Assembly (NCBI RefSeq): GCF_004684905.1
Contig: NZ_SRJC01000001.1
Span: forward strand, 558,001 to 622,000
DNA length: 64,000 bases
Source: Halobacillus salinus
GTDB taxonomy: Bacteria; Bacillota; Bacilli; Bacillales; Halobacillaceae
Reading direction: 5' to 3'
Of the stretch, positions 8,124 through 17,271 are shown piece after piece. The notes under the pieces were generated by a model, which saw only the letters and a program-made list of their open reading frames with translations, was not told the DNA's origin and searched no databases. The translations under genes and the position numbers were made by a program. Every line of letters begins with the position of its first letter. Position 1 is the stretch's first letter.

Positions 8124-10751
8124 ATGTGGAAAGATTTTAAAAAGAAGTGGATGGACTGGTTTCAAGAAGACGAAGCGAACGAAACAGACGAAGCACCTAC
8201 TCCACGCCAACCAAAGCATGAAAGACATGAAACGAACGCAAAAACAAAAATGACCTATAAATATCCTAAGCAAGGAGAGTTTCGCTTTCCTGTCATTCCT
8301 GACCAAGCTCCAAAGCGGAGAAGACAATCTTTAGATTTTCAACCGGAACAAGAAGAACAGCCCCCAAGAAAACGGAGAGAGAAAAGAACAGAAGAGGTTC
8401 AGCAAGAACAGCAGGTTTCGCCTGAGCAGCCTGAAGAAAGAGAACTGCCTGAGATTTCATCGATTCCGTTTACCCCGACAGACGTGCCCTCACCTATCTA
8501 TGGGTACAACCCAAGAGAGGTGAAAACAAGAGTAGAAGAGTTAGAAGAGGTTGTGGAAGAGAAACAGGAAGAAGAGCCAGTTGTAAACAACGATGATCAG
8601 GAATGGGAGATGCTGAGAGCAAGACTACGTGATCGGATGAGCGCCCGGCGGGATCCCCTTTCTGTGGAAGAGGAAATTCCTACTCAACAGAAGCCCGCAG
8701 AGTTTGAAACGTCAGCAAGTGACGAGGAGGGTGTTGAAGAATCAGTGGAACATGTGAATACATTGAGTGACGATCAAGAGGAAGACACACCATCCAATAT
8801 TGAGATTTCCGGTACAGACGAAGCTGCACCTCACCTAGAATCAGTAACTTATACGGAGGAAAAACAAGAGGATGTAGACGATAGTATTCCTGTGCTAGAG
8901 GAAACAGAAGTTCATTCAGAACCCTTTGTAGAGATGGTAGAGCACGTTCAAGAGACTCCTGTGGAAGCTGAGCCTGAACCTGCATTTCCTATTGACGAGG
9001 TTGAAAAAAGAGAATCCGAAGAAGAACTAGAGTCAGACAGAATAGAACCGGTCGTTACACATACTGATGAGTTACTCGAGGAAACAGCAGATGAGGATAG
9101 GCTGGTTTCGGAAGAACCGAAAGATACCTTAGCTGAACAAGAGCCGATACAAGAGGAGCCAAAGGAAGAAAAACCTAAAAAGCGTTCGGTTCCTTTCAAT
9201 GTCATCATGACACCAAGAGATAAACGGACACGCGATCAACATGCGAAGCCGGTGAAGAATGACCACAAGCCGGAACCAACCCCGGCTCCAGCTGAAGAGG
9301 AGGAAGGAAGCGAGCCAGAAGAGAAGTACGAACGGATTCCGTACCAAACTCCGATGCACCTTCTGGACGACGCAACTAGGTCGACAGATGAAGATGACAC
9401 ATGGATCGAAGAACAAATGAATCTTCTAGAGACAACTCTACGTCATTTCCATGTGAAGGCTAAAGTCGTAAATGCTATGAAAGGCCCTTCTGTTACACGC
9501 TTTGAAGTACAGCCAGAACCAGGGGTGAAAGTCAGTAAAATCACTAACCTCTCGGACGATATCAAACTGAGCATGGCAGCACGGGATATCCGGATCGAAG
9601 CTCCTATTCCAGGCAAACAGGCGGTTGGAATCGAAGTGCCGAACCAGCAGTCTCAAATGGTCGGTCTGCAGGAAATATTCGAGTCGGATTCATTCCGAAA
9701 GGATACGTCACCGCTATCTGTAGGTCTTGGCCTTGATATCGGAGGAGACCCAATCGTGACTAATTTGAAGAAGATGCCCCACGGACTAATCGCCGGAGCG
9801 ACTGGTTCAGGTAAGAGTGTATGTATCAACACGATTCTGGTCAGTCTTCTGTACAAGGCTCACTATGACGATGTGAAGTTCTTGTTGATCGACCCGAAAA
9901 TGGTCGAGCTTGCGCCTTACAATGACTTGCCGCACCTTGTGTCCCCTGTGATCACAGATGTGAAAGCAGCGACGACAGCACTGAAGTGGGCTGTGAAAGA
10001 AATGGAAGAGCGGTATGAGAAGTTTGTGGAAGAAGGCGTTCGAGACGTAGAGCGTTATAATGACAAAATGATCAAGCAGGACAGGGAAGATGAGAAGTTG
10101 CCTTATCTTGTCATCGTTATCGATGAATTGGCTGACTTGATGATGGTTTCTCCTCAGGATGTGGAGGACGCGATTTGTAGGATTGCTCAAAAAGCCCGGG
10201 CATGTGGTATTCACCTATTACTTGCGACCCAGCGTCCTTCCGTGGACGTCATTACGGGATTGATCAAAGCGAATATCCCGACAAGAGTTGCTTTCAGTGT
10301 GTCATCTCAAGTCGATTCCAGAACCATTATCGATACGTCAGGTGCAGAGAAGTTGCTTGGTAGAGGCGACATGCTGTTTGTGGAGAATGGGTCTGGTCAA
10401 GCTAGAAGAATCCAGGGGGCTTTCGTTTCAGATGATGAAATTGAGCGCATTACCAATCATGTGAAGCGTTTAGCGCCGCCGCAATACTTGTTCCACCAGG
10501 AAGAATTGATGAAGCAGATCTCATCTGAAGAAGAAACAGACGAGTTGTTTGAAGAAGCGGTTCGATTTGTTCTCCAACACAACGGAGCGAGTGCTTCATT
10601 AATCCAGAGAAGGTTCAAAGTCGGTTATAATCGCGCTGCTCGACTGATTGATCAAATGGAGGATTATGGCATTATCTCGGAACAAAAAGGTAGCAAACCT
10701 CGGGATATTCTGATGAATGAACAACAAATTGAAGAATTGATGAATGCCTGA
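8124..10751 (+). CDS. sftA: SftA, soluble FtsK/SpoIIIE-family DNA translocase
   Basis: 875-residue ATP-driven DNA pump that clears chromosome from the division septum. Unlike SpoIIIE it has no N-terminal membrane segments. Residues about 20-400 form a charged, Glu-rich linker. The motor follows: Walker A GATGSGKSVC and Walker B VIVIDELADLMM, with the family stretch LLLATQRPSVDVITG. The last 65 residues are the winged-helix gamma domain (RRFKVGYNRAARLIDQME) that reads chromosome polarity sequences. The ribosome binding site is only moderate (GAGAGAG). It lies between ytpR and murC as in B. subtilis, though a nicotinate phosphoribosyltransferase-like gene intervenes here. Confidence 0.95.
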   Translation: MWKDFKKKWMDWFQEDEANETDEAPTPRQPKHERHETNAKTKMTYKYPKQGEFRFPVIPDQAPKRRRQSLDFQPEQEEQPPRKRREKRTEEVQQEQQVSPEQPEERELPEISSIPFTPTDVPSPIYGYNPREVKTRVEELEEVVEEKQEEEPVVNNDDQEWEMLRARLRDRMSARRDPLSVEEEIPTQQKPAEFETSASDEEGVEESVEHVNTLSDDQEEDTPSNIEISGTDEAAPHLESVTYTEEKQEDVDDSIPVLEETEVHSEPFVEMVEHVQETPVEAEPEPAFPIDEVEKRESEEELESDRIEPVVTHTDELLEETADEDRLVSEEPKDTLAEQEPIQEEPKEEKPKKRSVPFNVIMTPRDKRTRDQHAKPVKNDHKPEPTPAPAEEEEGSEPEEKYERIPYQTPMHLLDDATRSTDEDDTWIEEQMNLLETTLRHFHVKAKVVNAMKGPSVTRFEVQPEPGVKVSKITNLSDDIKLSMAARDIRIEAPIPGKQAVGIEVPNQQSQMVGLQEIFESDSFRKDTSPLSVGLGLDIGGDPIVTNLKKMPHGLIAGATGSGKSVCINTILVSLLYKAHYDDVKFLLIDPKMVELAPYNDLPHLVSPVITDVKAATTALKWAVKEMEERYEKFVEEGVRDVERYNDKMIKQDREDEKLPYLVIVIDELADLMMVSPQDVEDAICRIAQKARACGIHLLLATQRPSVDVITGLIKANIPTRVAFSVSSQVDSRTIIDTSGAEKLLGRGDMLFVENGSGQARRIQGAFVSDDEIERITNHVKRLAPPQYLFHQEELMKQISSEEETDELFEEAVRFVLQHNGASASLIQRRFKVGYNRAARLIDQMEDYGIISEQKGSKPRDILMNEQQIEELMNA

Positions 10752-10850
10752 TATGATGAATCGTGGTAAATGCTTGTACTAAGAGCAGCAATTTTATATG
10801 ATTGAACATGAGTAATTTTAATTATGACCGAATGTTTAAGGAGTAAAGTC

Positions 10851-11963
10851 ATGAAGGAAATTTTTCGAAAGTTGAACGGGGAGATCGACCGTTTAACAAA
10901 CAATACATTTAAATTTGATGAAAGGGTCGCAGATGGTTGGTTCTCTGCGGTCTACTTTTTGAAAACACGTGATATCGTGGAGAACCATCTGCCGGACAAT
11001 GAAGTGACGATGCAGTTCTTCCAAAAGGACGAAGCCGTATTGTGTGGAACAGACGAGGCTATCGCTCTGATCCATACTTTTGGTGAACATCCGGAAGAGC
11101 TAGACATCTATTCTTTGAAGGACGGAGATAAAATCAGTCCTTATGAGACTGTGTTAACCATCACGGGCCCCTATCAATACTTCGGGTTCTTAGAGGGCAT
11201 CATCGATGGAATTCTAGCACGCCGTACATCTGTTGCAACAAACGTCTATAACGTTGTAAAAGCAGCACGGACATCAGGTCGCCAAAAGCCGATCATCTTC
11301 ATGGGAGATCGTGACGACCATTTCACTCAGCAATCAGGTGATGGCTATGCTGCCTTTATCGGCGGGTCGACAGCTCAGGCTACGCACGCTATGAACGAAT
11401 GGTGGGGGAAAGAAGGTATGGGGACTATGCCCCACGCCCTTATCCAGATGTTCCAAGGGGATGTCGTTAAAGCGACGAAAGCTTATCATGAGCAATTCCC
11501 GGACGACCAACTAATGGCATTGGTGGACTATAATAACGATGTGATTACGGATTCCTTGAAAGTAGCCAGGGAGTTCGGAGATAAGTTGAAAGGGGTTCGC
11601 CTGGACACTTCCCGAAACCTCGTCGATAAGTACTTTCTAAGAAACCAACACCTCATGGGTACTTTCGACCCAAGAGGAGTAAATCCTGAGCTTGTCTTCG
11701 CTTTGCGTCGTGCTCTTGATAAAGAAGGGTACCGTCACGTGAAGATTGTTGTCAGTGGTGGATTTACTAAAGAACGGATCCGTTCCTTTGAGGAACAAAA
11801 GGTTCCTGTTGATATGTATGGTGTCGGAGGAAGCCTGTTGAAGATCGGAATAGGGTTCACAGGTGATAACGTATTTATCAACGGAGAGCATGAAGCAAAA
11901 GAGGGAAGGAAGTTCAACCCCAACCCAAGGCTTGAGTATGTAGAATATCATGAATCGGAATAA
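10851..11963 (+). CDS. Nicotinate phosphoribosyltransferase-like protein
   Basis: 370-residue protein resembling the nicotinate/quinolinate phosphoribosyltransferase family, which makes nicotinate mononucleotide in NAD salvage. Supporting stretches are GIIDGILARRTSVATNV, FMGDRDDHF, GGSTAQATHAMNEW, LMALVDYNNDVI, GVRLDTSRN and VVSGGFTKERI, the last matching the phosphate-binding barrel strands. The start at 10851 was chosen because AAGGAG lies seven bases upstream; a longer frame exists but has no ribosome binding site. The gene sits alone between sftA and murC, with its own terminator. It is shorter than classical PncB, so substrate assignment is tentative. Confidence 0.82.
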   Translation: MKEIFRKLNGEIDRLTNNTFKFDERVADGWFSAVYFLKTRDIVENHLPDNEVTMQFFQKDEAVLCGTDEAIALIHTFGEHPEELDIYSLKDGDKISPYETVLTITGPYQYFGFLEGIIDGILARRTSVATNVYNVVKAARTSGRQKPIIFMGDRDDHFTQQSGDGYAAFIGGSTAQATHAMNEWWGKEGMGTMPHALIQMFQGDVVKATKAYHEQFPDDQLMALVDYNNDVITDSLKVAREFGDKLKGVRLDTSRNLVDKYFLRNQHLMGTFDPRGVNPELVFALRRALDKEGYRHVKIVVSGGFTKERIRSFEEQKVPVDMYGVGGSLLKIGIGFTGDNVFINGEHEAKEGRKFNPNPRLEYVEYHESE

Positions 11964-11970
11964 ATCATAC

Positions 11971-12007
11971 AAAAGGCACACACGAACCAATCGTTGGTGC
12001 CTTTTTA
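11971..12007 (+). terminator. Terminator of the nicotinate phosphoribosyltransferase-like gene
   Basis: Outer stem AAAAGGCAC / GTGCCTTTTT with an inner CGA / TCG pairing and a T run. Confidence 0.85.
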
Positions 12008-12186
12008 TGCATGAACACTCTAGGAGCATGAACACTTTCTCTGTTCACTGTTACGTGATAAACTAATAGAGCGTTCTAGCTATTCCTGGTCTCCTTAAAG
12101 GATGTTCCTGAGAATAAATCGCAACTTTATGATTTTTACATACACTATACTTAAAGTGACCCACTTTATTTTGGAGGTTCTTGTTT

Positions 12187-13476
12187 ATGACAATTTACCA
12201 TTTTGTTGGTATTAAAGGAACAGGAATGAGTTCGCTTGCTCAAATTCTGCATGATTCTGGAGAAAGAGTCCAAGGATCTGACGTAGAGAAACGATTTTTC
12301 ACCCAAGAAGTATTAGAAGAGAAAAATATTGATATTATGCCGTTTGCAAAAGAAAACATTCGTGAAGGTCTGACAATCATTGCAGGTAATGCTTTCAGTG
12401 ATGATCACGAAGAAATACAAGAAGCCAAACGTTTAGGGCTACCGTTCTATTGGTATCATGAGTTCTTAGGGGAATGGTTGAGCAAATACACGAGCATTGC
12501 TGTTACAGGTGCACACGGAAAGACTTCAACTACAGGCTTGCTTGCCCATGTGCTTTCAGAGAATTACCCCACTTCCTACTTAATCGGAGATGGAACTGGC
12601 AGAGGGCATGAAGATAGTAAGTATTTCGCCTTTGAGGCTTGTGAATACCGCAGACACTTTTTAGCCTATCATCCTGACTATGCCATCATGACAAATATCG
12701 ATTTCGATCATCCAGATTACTTCACAAGTATCGATGACGTATTCGATGCGTTTCAAGAGATGGCAAAGCAAGTGAAGAAAGGAATCATCGCCTGTGGGGA
12801 TGACGAGCATCTTCAGCACATTCAAGCGAATGTTCCGGTTCTTTACTATGGTTTCTCTGAGACGAATGATTTTCAAGCACAGAATGTCCGAGAGACGGAT
12901 GAAGGGACGACGTTTGATGTATTCGTACGAAACAATTTCTATGAAACGTTTACGATTCCGCAGTATGGTAATCACACCGTTCTGAACGCTCTGAGCGTTA
13001 TTGCGATCTGCCATTACGAGAATATGCAGCCTGAACAAATTCAGAAGCTTGCCACTTTCCGTGGAGTGAAGCGACGCTTTACAGAGAAGAAGTGGAATGA
13101 TCAAATATTGGTAGATGATTATGCTCACCACCCGATTGAAATTACGGCAACGATCGATTCTGCAAGAAAGAAATACAAGGATCGTCCGGTCGTAGCTATC
13201 TTCCAACCGCACACGTTTACCAGGACCAAGACATTCCTGAACGAATTTGCGGAAAGTTTGAAACAAGCGGATCATGTGTACCTTTGTGACATCTTTGGTT
13301 CTGCCAGAGAAAACGAAGGGAAGTTGACGATTCAGAACTTACAGGAGCTGATTCCTGAGTCCGAAATTCTCCAATTGGATGAGACAGACTCTCTTACATC
13401 TTATGAAGACGGAGTATTGTTGTTCATGGGAGCAGGGGACATTCAAAAATTCCAAAAAGCATATGAAGAAAACTAA
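12187..13476 (+). CDS. murC: UDP-N-acetylmuramate--L-alanine ligase
   Basis: Cytosolic peptidoglycan enzyme that adds the first residue, L-Ala, to UDP-MurNAc using ATP. The 429-residue protein has the N-terminal UDP-binding motif [13 protein letters not shown] (7-19), the ATP loop [11 protein letters not shown] (about 107-117), and the Mur signature [10 protein letters not shown]. The ATG at 12187 is favoured over the TTG six bases earlier because GGAGG (12173-12177) is nine bases from it. It is a stand-alone unit with its own terminator, placed before ytxG as in B. subtilis. Confidence 0.95.
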   Translation: MTIYHFVGIKGTGMSSLAQILHDSGERVQGSDVEKRFFTQEVLEEKNIDIMPFAKENIREGLTIIAGNAFSDDHEEIQEAKRLGLPFYWYHEFLGEWLSKYTSIAVTGAHGKTSTTGLLAHVLSENYPTSYLIGDGTGRGHEDSKYFAFEACEYRRHFLAYHPDYAIMTNIDFDHPDYFTSIDDVFDAFQEMAKQVKKGIIACGDDEHLQHIQANVPVLYYGFSETNDFQAQNVRETDEGTTFDVFVRNNFYETFTIPQYGNHTVLNALSVIAICHYENMQPEQIQKLATFRGVKRRFTEKKWNDQILVDDYAHHPIEITATIDSARKKYKDRPVVAIFQPHTFTRTKTFLNEFAESLKQADHVYLCDIFGSARENEGKLTIQNLQELIPESEILQLDETDSLTSYEDGVLLFMGAGDIQKFQKAYEEN

Positions 13477-13482
13477 TCTATT

Positions 13483-13518
13483 ACGTGTGGGTCCTTTTGA
13501 ACCCACACGTTTCTTTTT
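13483..13518 (+). terminator. Terminator of murC
   Basis: Ten-base-pair perfect stem ACGTGTGGGT / ACCCACACGT, then TTCTTTTT. Confidence 0.95.
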
Positions 13519-13600
13519 ACACATGGATAGTCAAAATGGAACAACATTTGTAATTTGGAGAAGGAAATTGTATCCTTAGTAACGAATATTAACTAAAAGC

Positions 13601-13626
13601 GTTTAAAATTGCTCTTAATGGGGTAA
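13601..13626 (+). promoter_or_regulatory. Predicted sigma-B promoter of ytxGHJ
   Basis: GTTTAA (13601-13606), 14-base spacer, GGGTAA (13621-13626). This matches the general-stress consensus GTTTAA-N13-15-GGGTAT with one mismatch. The ytxGHJ operon is known to be sigma-B (and sigma-H) dependent in B. subtilis. Confidence 0.82.
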
Positions 13627-13671
13627 TAACTAAAATGTTAATTACATAGTTGAGAAGGAGTGTGCAGGGGG

Positions 13672-14082
13672 ATGATCATCATTTTGTACATTGCTGCGCT
13701 TATTGCAGCAGTGGCTTTTGCCGTTCTTGCTATCTTTTTAGCACGAACACTGACAGCCGTTAGGCGTACGATGAATAATGTCGCCGACACCTTAGAAGGT
13801 GTTGAAAAACAAATGGAGGGTATTACCTTAGAGACAACGGCCCTCTTGAATAAAACCAACAAGTTAGCAGAAGATGTTGGCGAGAAGTCTCAAAAGCTGA
13901 ATACGCTGGTAGACGGTGTGAAGGGCATCGGAGATTCCGTTCAAGAATTCAATCAATCTCTAAGATCCGTGTCCAGAAGCTTTTCGCAGTCAGCTAATGA
14001 CCATAATGAAACGGCCGCGCAAGCAATGAAGTGGGGCCAGGTCGCAATTAATTTGTGGAAAAAAGCAAAAAAAGATAATTAA
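13672..14082 (+). CDS. ytxG: YtxG, DUF948 membrane-anchored general stress protein
   Basis: 136-residue protein with one N-terminal membrane segment (about residues 2-24) and a long helical cytoplasmic part with heptad-like spacing, typical of DUF948. The function is unknown; relatives are general stress proteins. ATG at 13672 gives MIIILYIAALIAAV; an in-frame GTG at 13660 overlaps the AAGGAG and is less likely. It is the first gene of ytxGHJ behind a sigma-B-type promoter. Confidence 0.88.
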   Translation: MIIILYIAALIAAVAFAVLAIFLARTLTAVRRTMNNVADTLEGVEKQMEGITLETTALLNKTNKLAEDVGEKSQKLNTLVDGVKGIGDSVQEFNQSLRSVSRSFSQSANDHNETAAQAMKWGQVAINLWKKAKKDN

Positions 14083-14103
14083 ATTTTACGAGGAGGAATT
14101 AAC

Positions 14104-14541
14104 ATGGCACAGCAAAACAATTCGAATGGAAGAGATTTCGTACTAGGTTCTTTAATAGGTGGACTTGTAGGAGCTGTCGTTGCTTTACTATTCGCTCCGA
14201 AGTCAGGCCGTGAACTACGCGAGAACATCAACGAGCAATCCAGTGGATGGAGAGAGCGTGCTGGGGAGTGGAAAGACGTAGCTTACGAAAAAAGCGGAGA
14301 GTGGAAAGACCGTGCTGTTGAAACTTCTTCACAGCTTTCTAAGAACGTATCCGAAAAGTCTACAGAGTGGTCTGGTAAGATGAAGGACTCTACGAAGAAC
14401 TTGCAGGACAAAGTGAAGAACATCCGTACAAATGAAGACGATGAGGCAGAGAAAGCAGCTCAGGAGGTTGCAGAAGCAATCGAGGAAGCTGCTCAGGAGC
14501 TTGAGAGACAACAAGACTCCACTACTTCATCCAACCTATAA
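14104..14541 (+). CDS. ytxH: YtxH family general stress protein
   Basis: 145-residue YtxH family protein. Residues 10-32 (DFVLGSLIGGLVGAVVALLF) form a Gly-rich membrane segment, followed by APKSGRELRE, a family hallmark. The middle holds imperfect repeats around the unit GEWKD (GEWKDVAYEKS, GEWKDRAVETS, TEWSGKMKDS), amphipathic and LEA-like, then an acidic Ala/Glu tail. It is the second gene of the ytxGHJ stress operon, with ribosome binding site GAGGAGG. Confidence 0.9.
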   Translation: MAQQNNSNGRDFVLGSLIGGLVGAVVALLFAPKSGRELRENINEQSSGWRERAGEWKDVAYEKSGEWKDRAVETSSQLSKNVSEKSTEWSGKMKDSTKNLQDKVKNIRTNEDDEAEKAAQEVAEAIEEAAQELERQQDSTTSSNL

Positions 14542-14550
14542 TACGACAAA

Positions 14551-14580
14551 AAAGTGAAGGCAGCTGCCTTCACTTTTTTT
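14551..14580 (+). terminator. Intra-operon terminator between ytxH and ytxJ
   Basis: A 26-base perfect palindrome (13-bp stem built on GTGAAGGCAG) ending in seven T. It would limit read-through into ytxJ. Confidence 0.85.
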
Positions 14581-14599
14581 AAAAGGGGGAGAAACGTTC

Positions 14600-14923
14600 A
14601 TGAGTGTTCCTGTTATTACTTCGAAAGAAGAATTTGAGCGTACTTTGGACGAGAACAAGACTTTCTTTCTGCTGAAGAACAGTTTGACATGTCCTATCAG
14701 TGCGATGGCGAGGAATCGTTACAACAGTTTCAGTAAAGAGTCAGAGGTACCATGTTACATGCTTCATGTACAGGAGGCACGTGAGTTGTCCAATCAGATT
14801 GCCGAGGACTTCTCTATTCAGCATGAGTCTCCACAAGCTTTATTGTTTAGCAACCGAAAAGTGGTGTGGAATGATAGTCACGGTTCTATTACAAAACGTA
14901 ACCTTCAAAAAGCACTTCCATAA
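14600..14923 (+). CDS. ytxJ: YtxJ, thioredoxin-like monothiol protein of the bacillithiol system
   Basis: 107-residue thioredoxin-fold protein. The motif LTCPIS (around residue 30) has one Cys where glutaredoxins have CPxC, as in the YtxJ group proposed to act as bacilliredoxin-type monothiol proteins reducing bacillithiolated proteins. Ribosome binding site AAAGGGGGAG. It is the last gene of the ytxGHJ stress operon; the intrinsic hairpin upstream suggests lower or separately controlled expression. Confidence 0.88.
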   Translation: MSVPVITSKEEFERTLDENKTFFLLKNSLTCPISAMARNRYNSFSKESEVPCYMLHVQEARELSNQIAEDFSIQHESPQALLFSNRKVVWNDSHGSITKRNLQKALP

Positions 14924-14925
14924 AG

Positions 14926-14975
14926 AATGAAAGAAGCATCGATTACTTGCATTGGTAATCGATGCTTCTTTCATT
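14926..14975. terminator. Bidirectional terminator between ytxJ and the FtsA-like gene
   Basis: A 21-base-pair perfect stem (14926-14946 with 14955-14975) around an eight-base loop. It abuts both convergent stop codons and its last base is the first base of the minus-strand stop. Confidence 0.92.
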
Positions 14976-17122
14976 TAGGCTCTTGTTTTTATACCAATAC
15001 TTAAACGATCGCCAGGATGGATCGGTTCGTAAAAGGAAGCCTCCTCATCATTTCTATAGAGCTGAAATGGTCTTGGAACCGACTCCAAGTCGATGTCTAC
15101 ATAACGGAATACATCCTGGTAAATAAACGGTGCTGTGTTCTGGTCTTCACTTTGTAAGGAATCTCCTGGTTTCACTGAATCCTCCGGTTGCAATACCCTT
15201 CCATCACGTTTTACGGTCATCTTTTGCTTTTTCAATTGAACGGGTTGTCCATCGAAGAAAATATCAGCCTTTTCAAAAAGCGTAATTCCGTTGTGATGTA
15301 GAATCGCTTCAAGTGTAGACTCTGGAGTAAGAGTGTATCGCAATGTATCCCCGTCCTGAATGGAGCTCATCATCGACGCCTTCTCGCCGTTTCTAGTGAG
15401 TCCATGGCCATTTGCATGGAAGGGGAGTCTGGTCTGGTTTAAATAGATTATAGGTTCTTCTGACTGGTCTACCCACTCATCTTCACGTTTTAAGGCACGC
15501 ATCAAGTCAGCTATCGTGTTTAATGGGTAATGTTCAATACGATCGCTATCTTTGATCACCTGGCTTTGGGATGCCTTAAGATTATTGATATAGACTAGGG
15601 GTGAAGTGAATGAATAGTCTTTCCCGTTAAAGTTAAGTTTTATATCGGATAGGTCTCCTATTAAGTCTTCTGTAGTAATGGAAGGAGGCTCCCCATCCAG
15701 TCCTTGTTCCACTTCAATGGTGTCACCGTGCAGCACTTGTGTGTCAATTGGCTTGGAATCGCCGTTCACTTTCAGAGTTGGTCCTTTGCCGTACGATCCT
15801 TTTAGTGGCACGGCTTTATCGTTCACCTTGATCATATATGCCTGACCTGGCTTTCCATATAGTTGTGTGAAGTCAATCCCAGCTGCTAACAAGGCATCTC
15901 CGACGGTGAGTGTTTTCATGTCGAACAGACGAATATAGCGATTGTTGACTTGAATACTAATGTAATGGACAGGGCTTTGTTTGGCTGCAATAGCGATTCC
16001 AATCGGTGTCACGAAATCTGGCCCTTGAGGTAATTGCTCTTTTTCTTGCAAGTTTTGAATCGCATCAATACCGCGAATGGCCACTCGGTTGAAAGGAAGT
16101 TGCAGCTTCTCTGAGAGTTTCTCTGTCAGAGAAGGTGTTTGACTTCCGCCACCTACCAACATGACAGCTTTAGGTGCTTTTCCGTTTAAGAGAAGAATCT
16201 CATCCGCAATGCGCTGTGCCAGCGATTCAATACTTGGTTTGACTTCCTCTACAACCTCATCCAATGTCACCGTCGTTTCGAACCCGAGGATATCGGTCAC
16301 TTTCGTACTTTGAATCGACGTGAGTTCACGCTTTGCCTTTTCTGCTAAAGGGAAGTCAAGCAAGTAGGCATCGCTGATCGCTTCGGTGATTTCATCTCCC
16401 GCTACAGGGACCATTCCGTAGGCTGTGACGGTTCCTTCATCCGTCAATGCAATATCACTCGTACCTGCACCTATGTCGACGAGAGCGACGTTTAATCTCC
16501 TCATGGACTGTGGGATCAGGACTTGAATTGCTGCAATCGGTTCCAGTGTTAGTGCATCCATTTCTAAACCAGCTCGCTGGAGAGCAGATAGGAGTGATTC
16601 CACAACCACTTTTGGTAGGAAAGTTGCTATGATATCGACTCTCACTTCTTTCCCTTGTTGGTCTACTAAAGATCCTATTGCTTGGTCATCTAAGTAATAG
16701 TGCAATACGGAGTAACCGACGCAGTAGTAATCCGTTGTCTTTGCATCATAAGACTCTTGGGCGATTTCGTACTGAGCTTGTTGAACGGCAGTGAGTTCAA
16801 GGTGTGAAACGTCTTCATCTGTCATCAGTGGTTGATGGTATACATCCTTTTGGATCGAAGTGCGGCAGGTCCTTAGTGCACGACCTGCTGCGGCTACGCA
16901 TACTTTATGTAATGGTCCATGATGGTGCTCTAGTTCATTCTTCACTTCTTCGATCACACGAGAAACAGATAACACGTCGTGAATTTGTCCATCCAGCATA
17001 GAACGTTCCTCGTGTTCTCGTGTTACAAGGTCAACTACGCGAAACGAGTCATCCGCTTTTTCCATTATGATACCTACAACGGATCTCGTTCCTATATCTA
17101 AAGCAAAGATTTTTTCATTCAT
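14975..17122 (-). CDS. FtsA-like actin-fold ATPase with a long C-terminal extension
   Basis: 715-residue protein whose first 385 residues carry the actin/FtsA ATPase signature: phosphate-1 ALDIGTRSVVG (7-17), an SHS2/1C-like insert (about 30-100), phosphate-2 VDIGAGTSDIAL (215-226), and adenosine motif MLVGGGSQ (321-328). Canonical FtsA is about 420-440 residues and ends in an amphipathic membrane helix; here about 330 more residues follow, rich in beta strands and resembling ubiquitin-like or SLBB-like modules, and no terminal helix is evident. Ribosome binding site GGAGGT. It stands alone, divergent from aroA, with a terminator. The exact role is unknown; it is likely a paralogue, not the division FtsA, as no ftsZ is adjacent. 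Confidence 0.82.
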   Translation of the reverse strand: MNEKIFALDIGTRSVVGIIMEKADDSFRVVDLVTREHEERSMLDGQIHDVLSVSRVIEEVKNELEHHHGPLHKVCVAAAGRALRTCRTSIQKDVYHQPLMTDEDVSHLELTAVQQAQYEIAQESYDAKTTDYYCVGYSVLHYYLDDQAIGSLVDQQGKEVRVDIIATFLPKVVVESLLSALQRAGLEMDALTLEPIAAIQVLIPQSMRRLNVALVDIGAGTSDIALTDEGTVTAYGMVPVAGDEITEAISDAYLLDFPLAEKAKRELTSIQSTKVTDILGFETTVTLDEVVEEVKPSIESLAQRIADEILLLNGKAPKAVMLVGGGSQTPSLTEKLSEKLQLPFNRVAIRGIDAIQNLQEKEQLPQGPDFVTPIGIAIAAKQSPVHYISIQVNNRYIRLFDMKTLTVGDALLAAGIDFTQLYGKPGQAYMIKVNDKAVPLKGSYGKGPTLKVNGDSKPIDTQVLHGDTIEVEQGLDGEPPSITTEDLIGDLSDIKLNFNGKDYSFTSPLVYINNLKASQSQVIKDSDRIEHYPLNTIADLMRALKREDEWVDQSEEPIIYLNQTRLPFHANGHGLTRNGEKASMMSSIQDGDTLRYTLTPESTLEAILHHNGITLFEKADIFFDGQPVQLKKQKMTVKRDGRVLQPEDSVKPGDSLQSEDQNTAPFIYQDVFRYVDIDLESVPRPFQLYRNDEEASFYEPIHPGDRLSIGIKTRA

Positions 17123-17176
17123 GACTCCAGTACCTCCGGGGCGGGAAATTTATTCAATTTCTTTTTGTTAAAACGG

Positions 17177-17205
17177 GTGACAACATTCGAAATATTAGCT
17201 ATAAT
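17177..17205 (+). promoter_or_regulatory. Predicted sigma-A promoter of aroA
   Basis: GTGACA (17177-17182), 17-base spacer, perfect TATAAT (17200-17205), in the gap divergent from the FtsA-like gene. Confidence 0.8.
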
Positions 17206-17271
17206 TGTCCCTAATTATTTTAAAAGTATCATATTTTGTCTAAACATTAAACAATACGAGGGGGAAGAAAG

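Noticed and set aside
12661-13275. 204-codon frame antisense to murC
   Set aside because: No ribosome binding site or recognisable motif; murC on the other strand is certain.
13595-13612. cre-like TAAAAGCGTTTAAAA before ytxG
   Set aside because: It lacks the defining TG and CA ends of a cre; the GTTTAA is better explained as a sigma-B -35.
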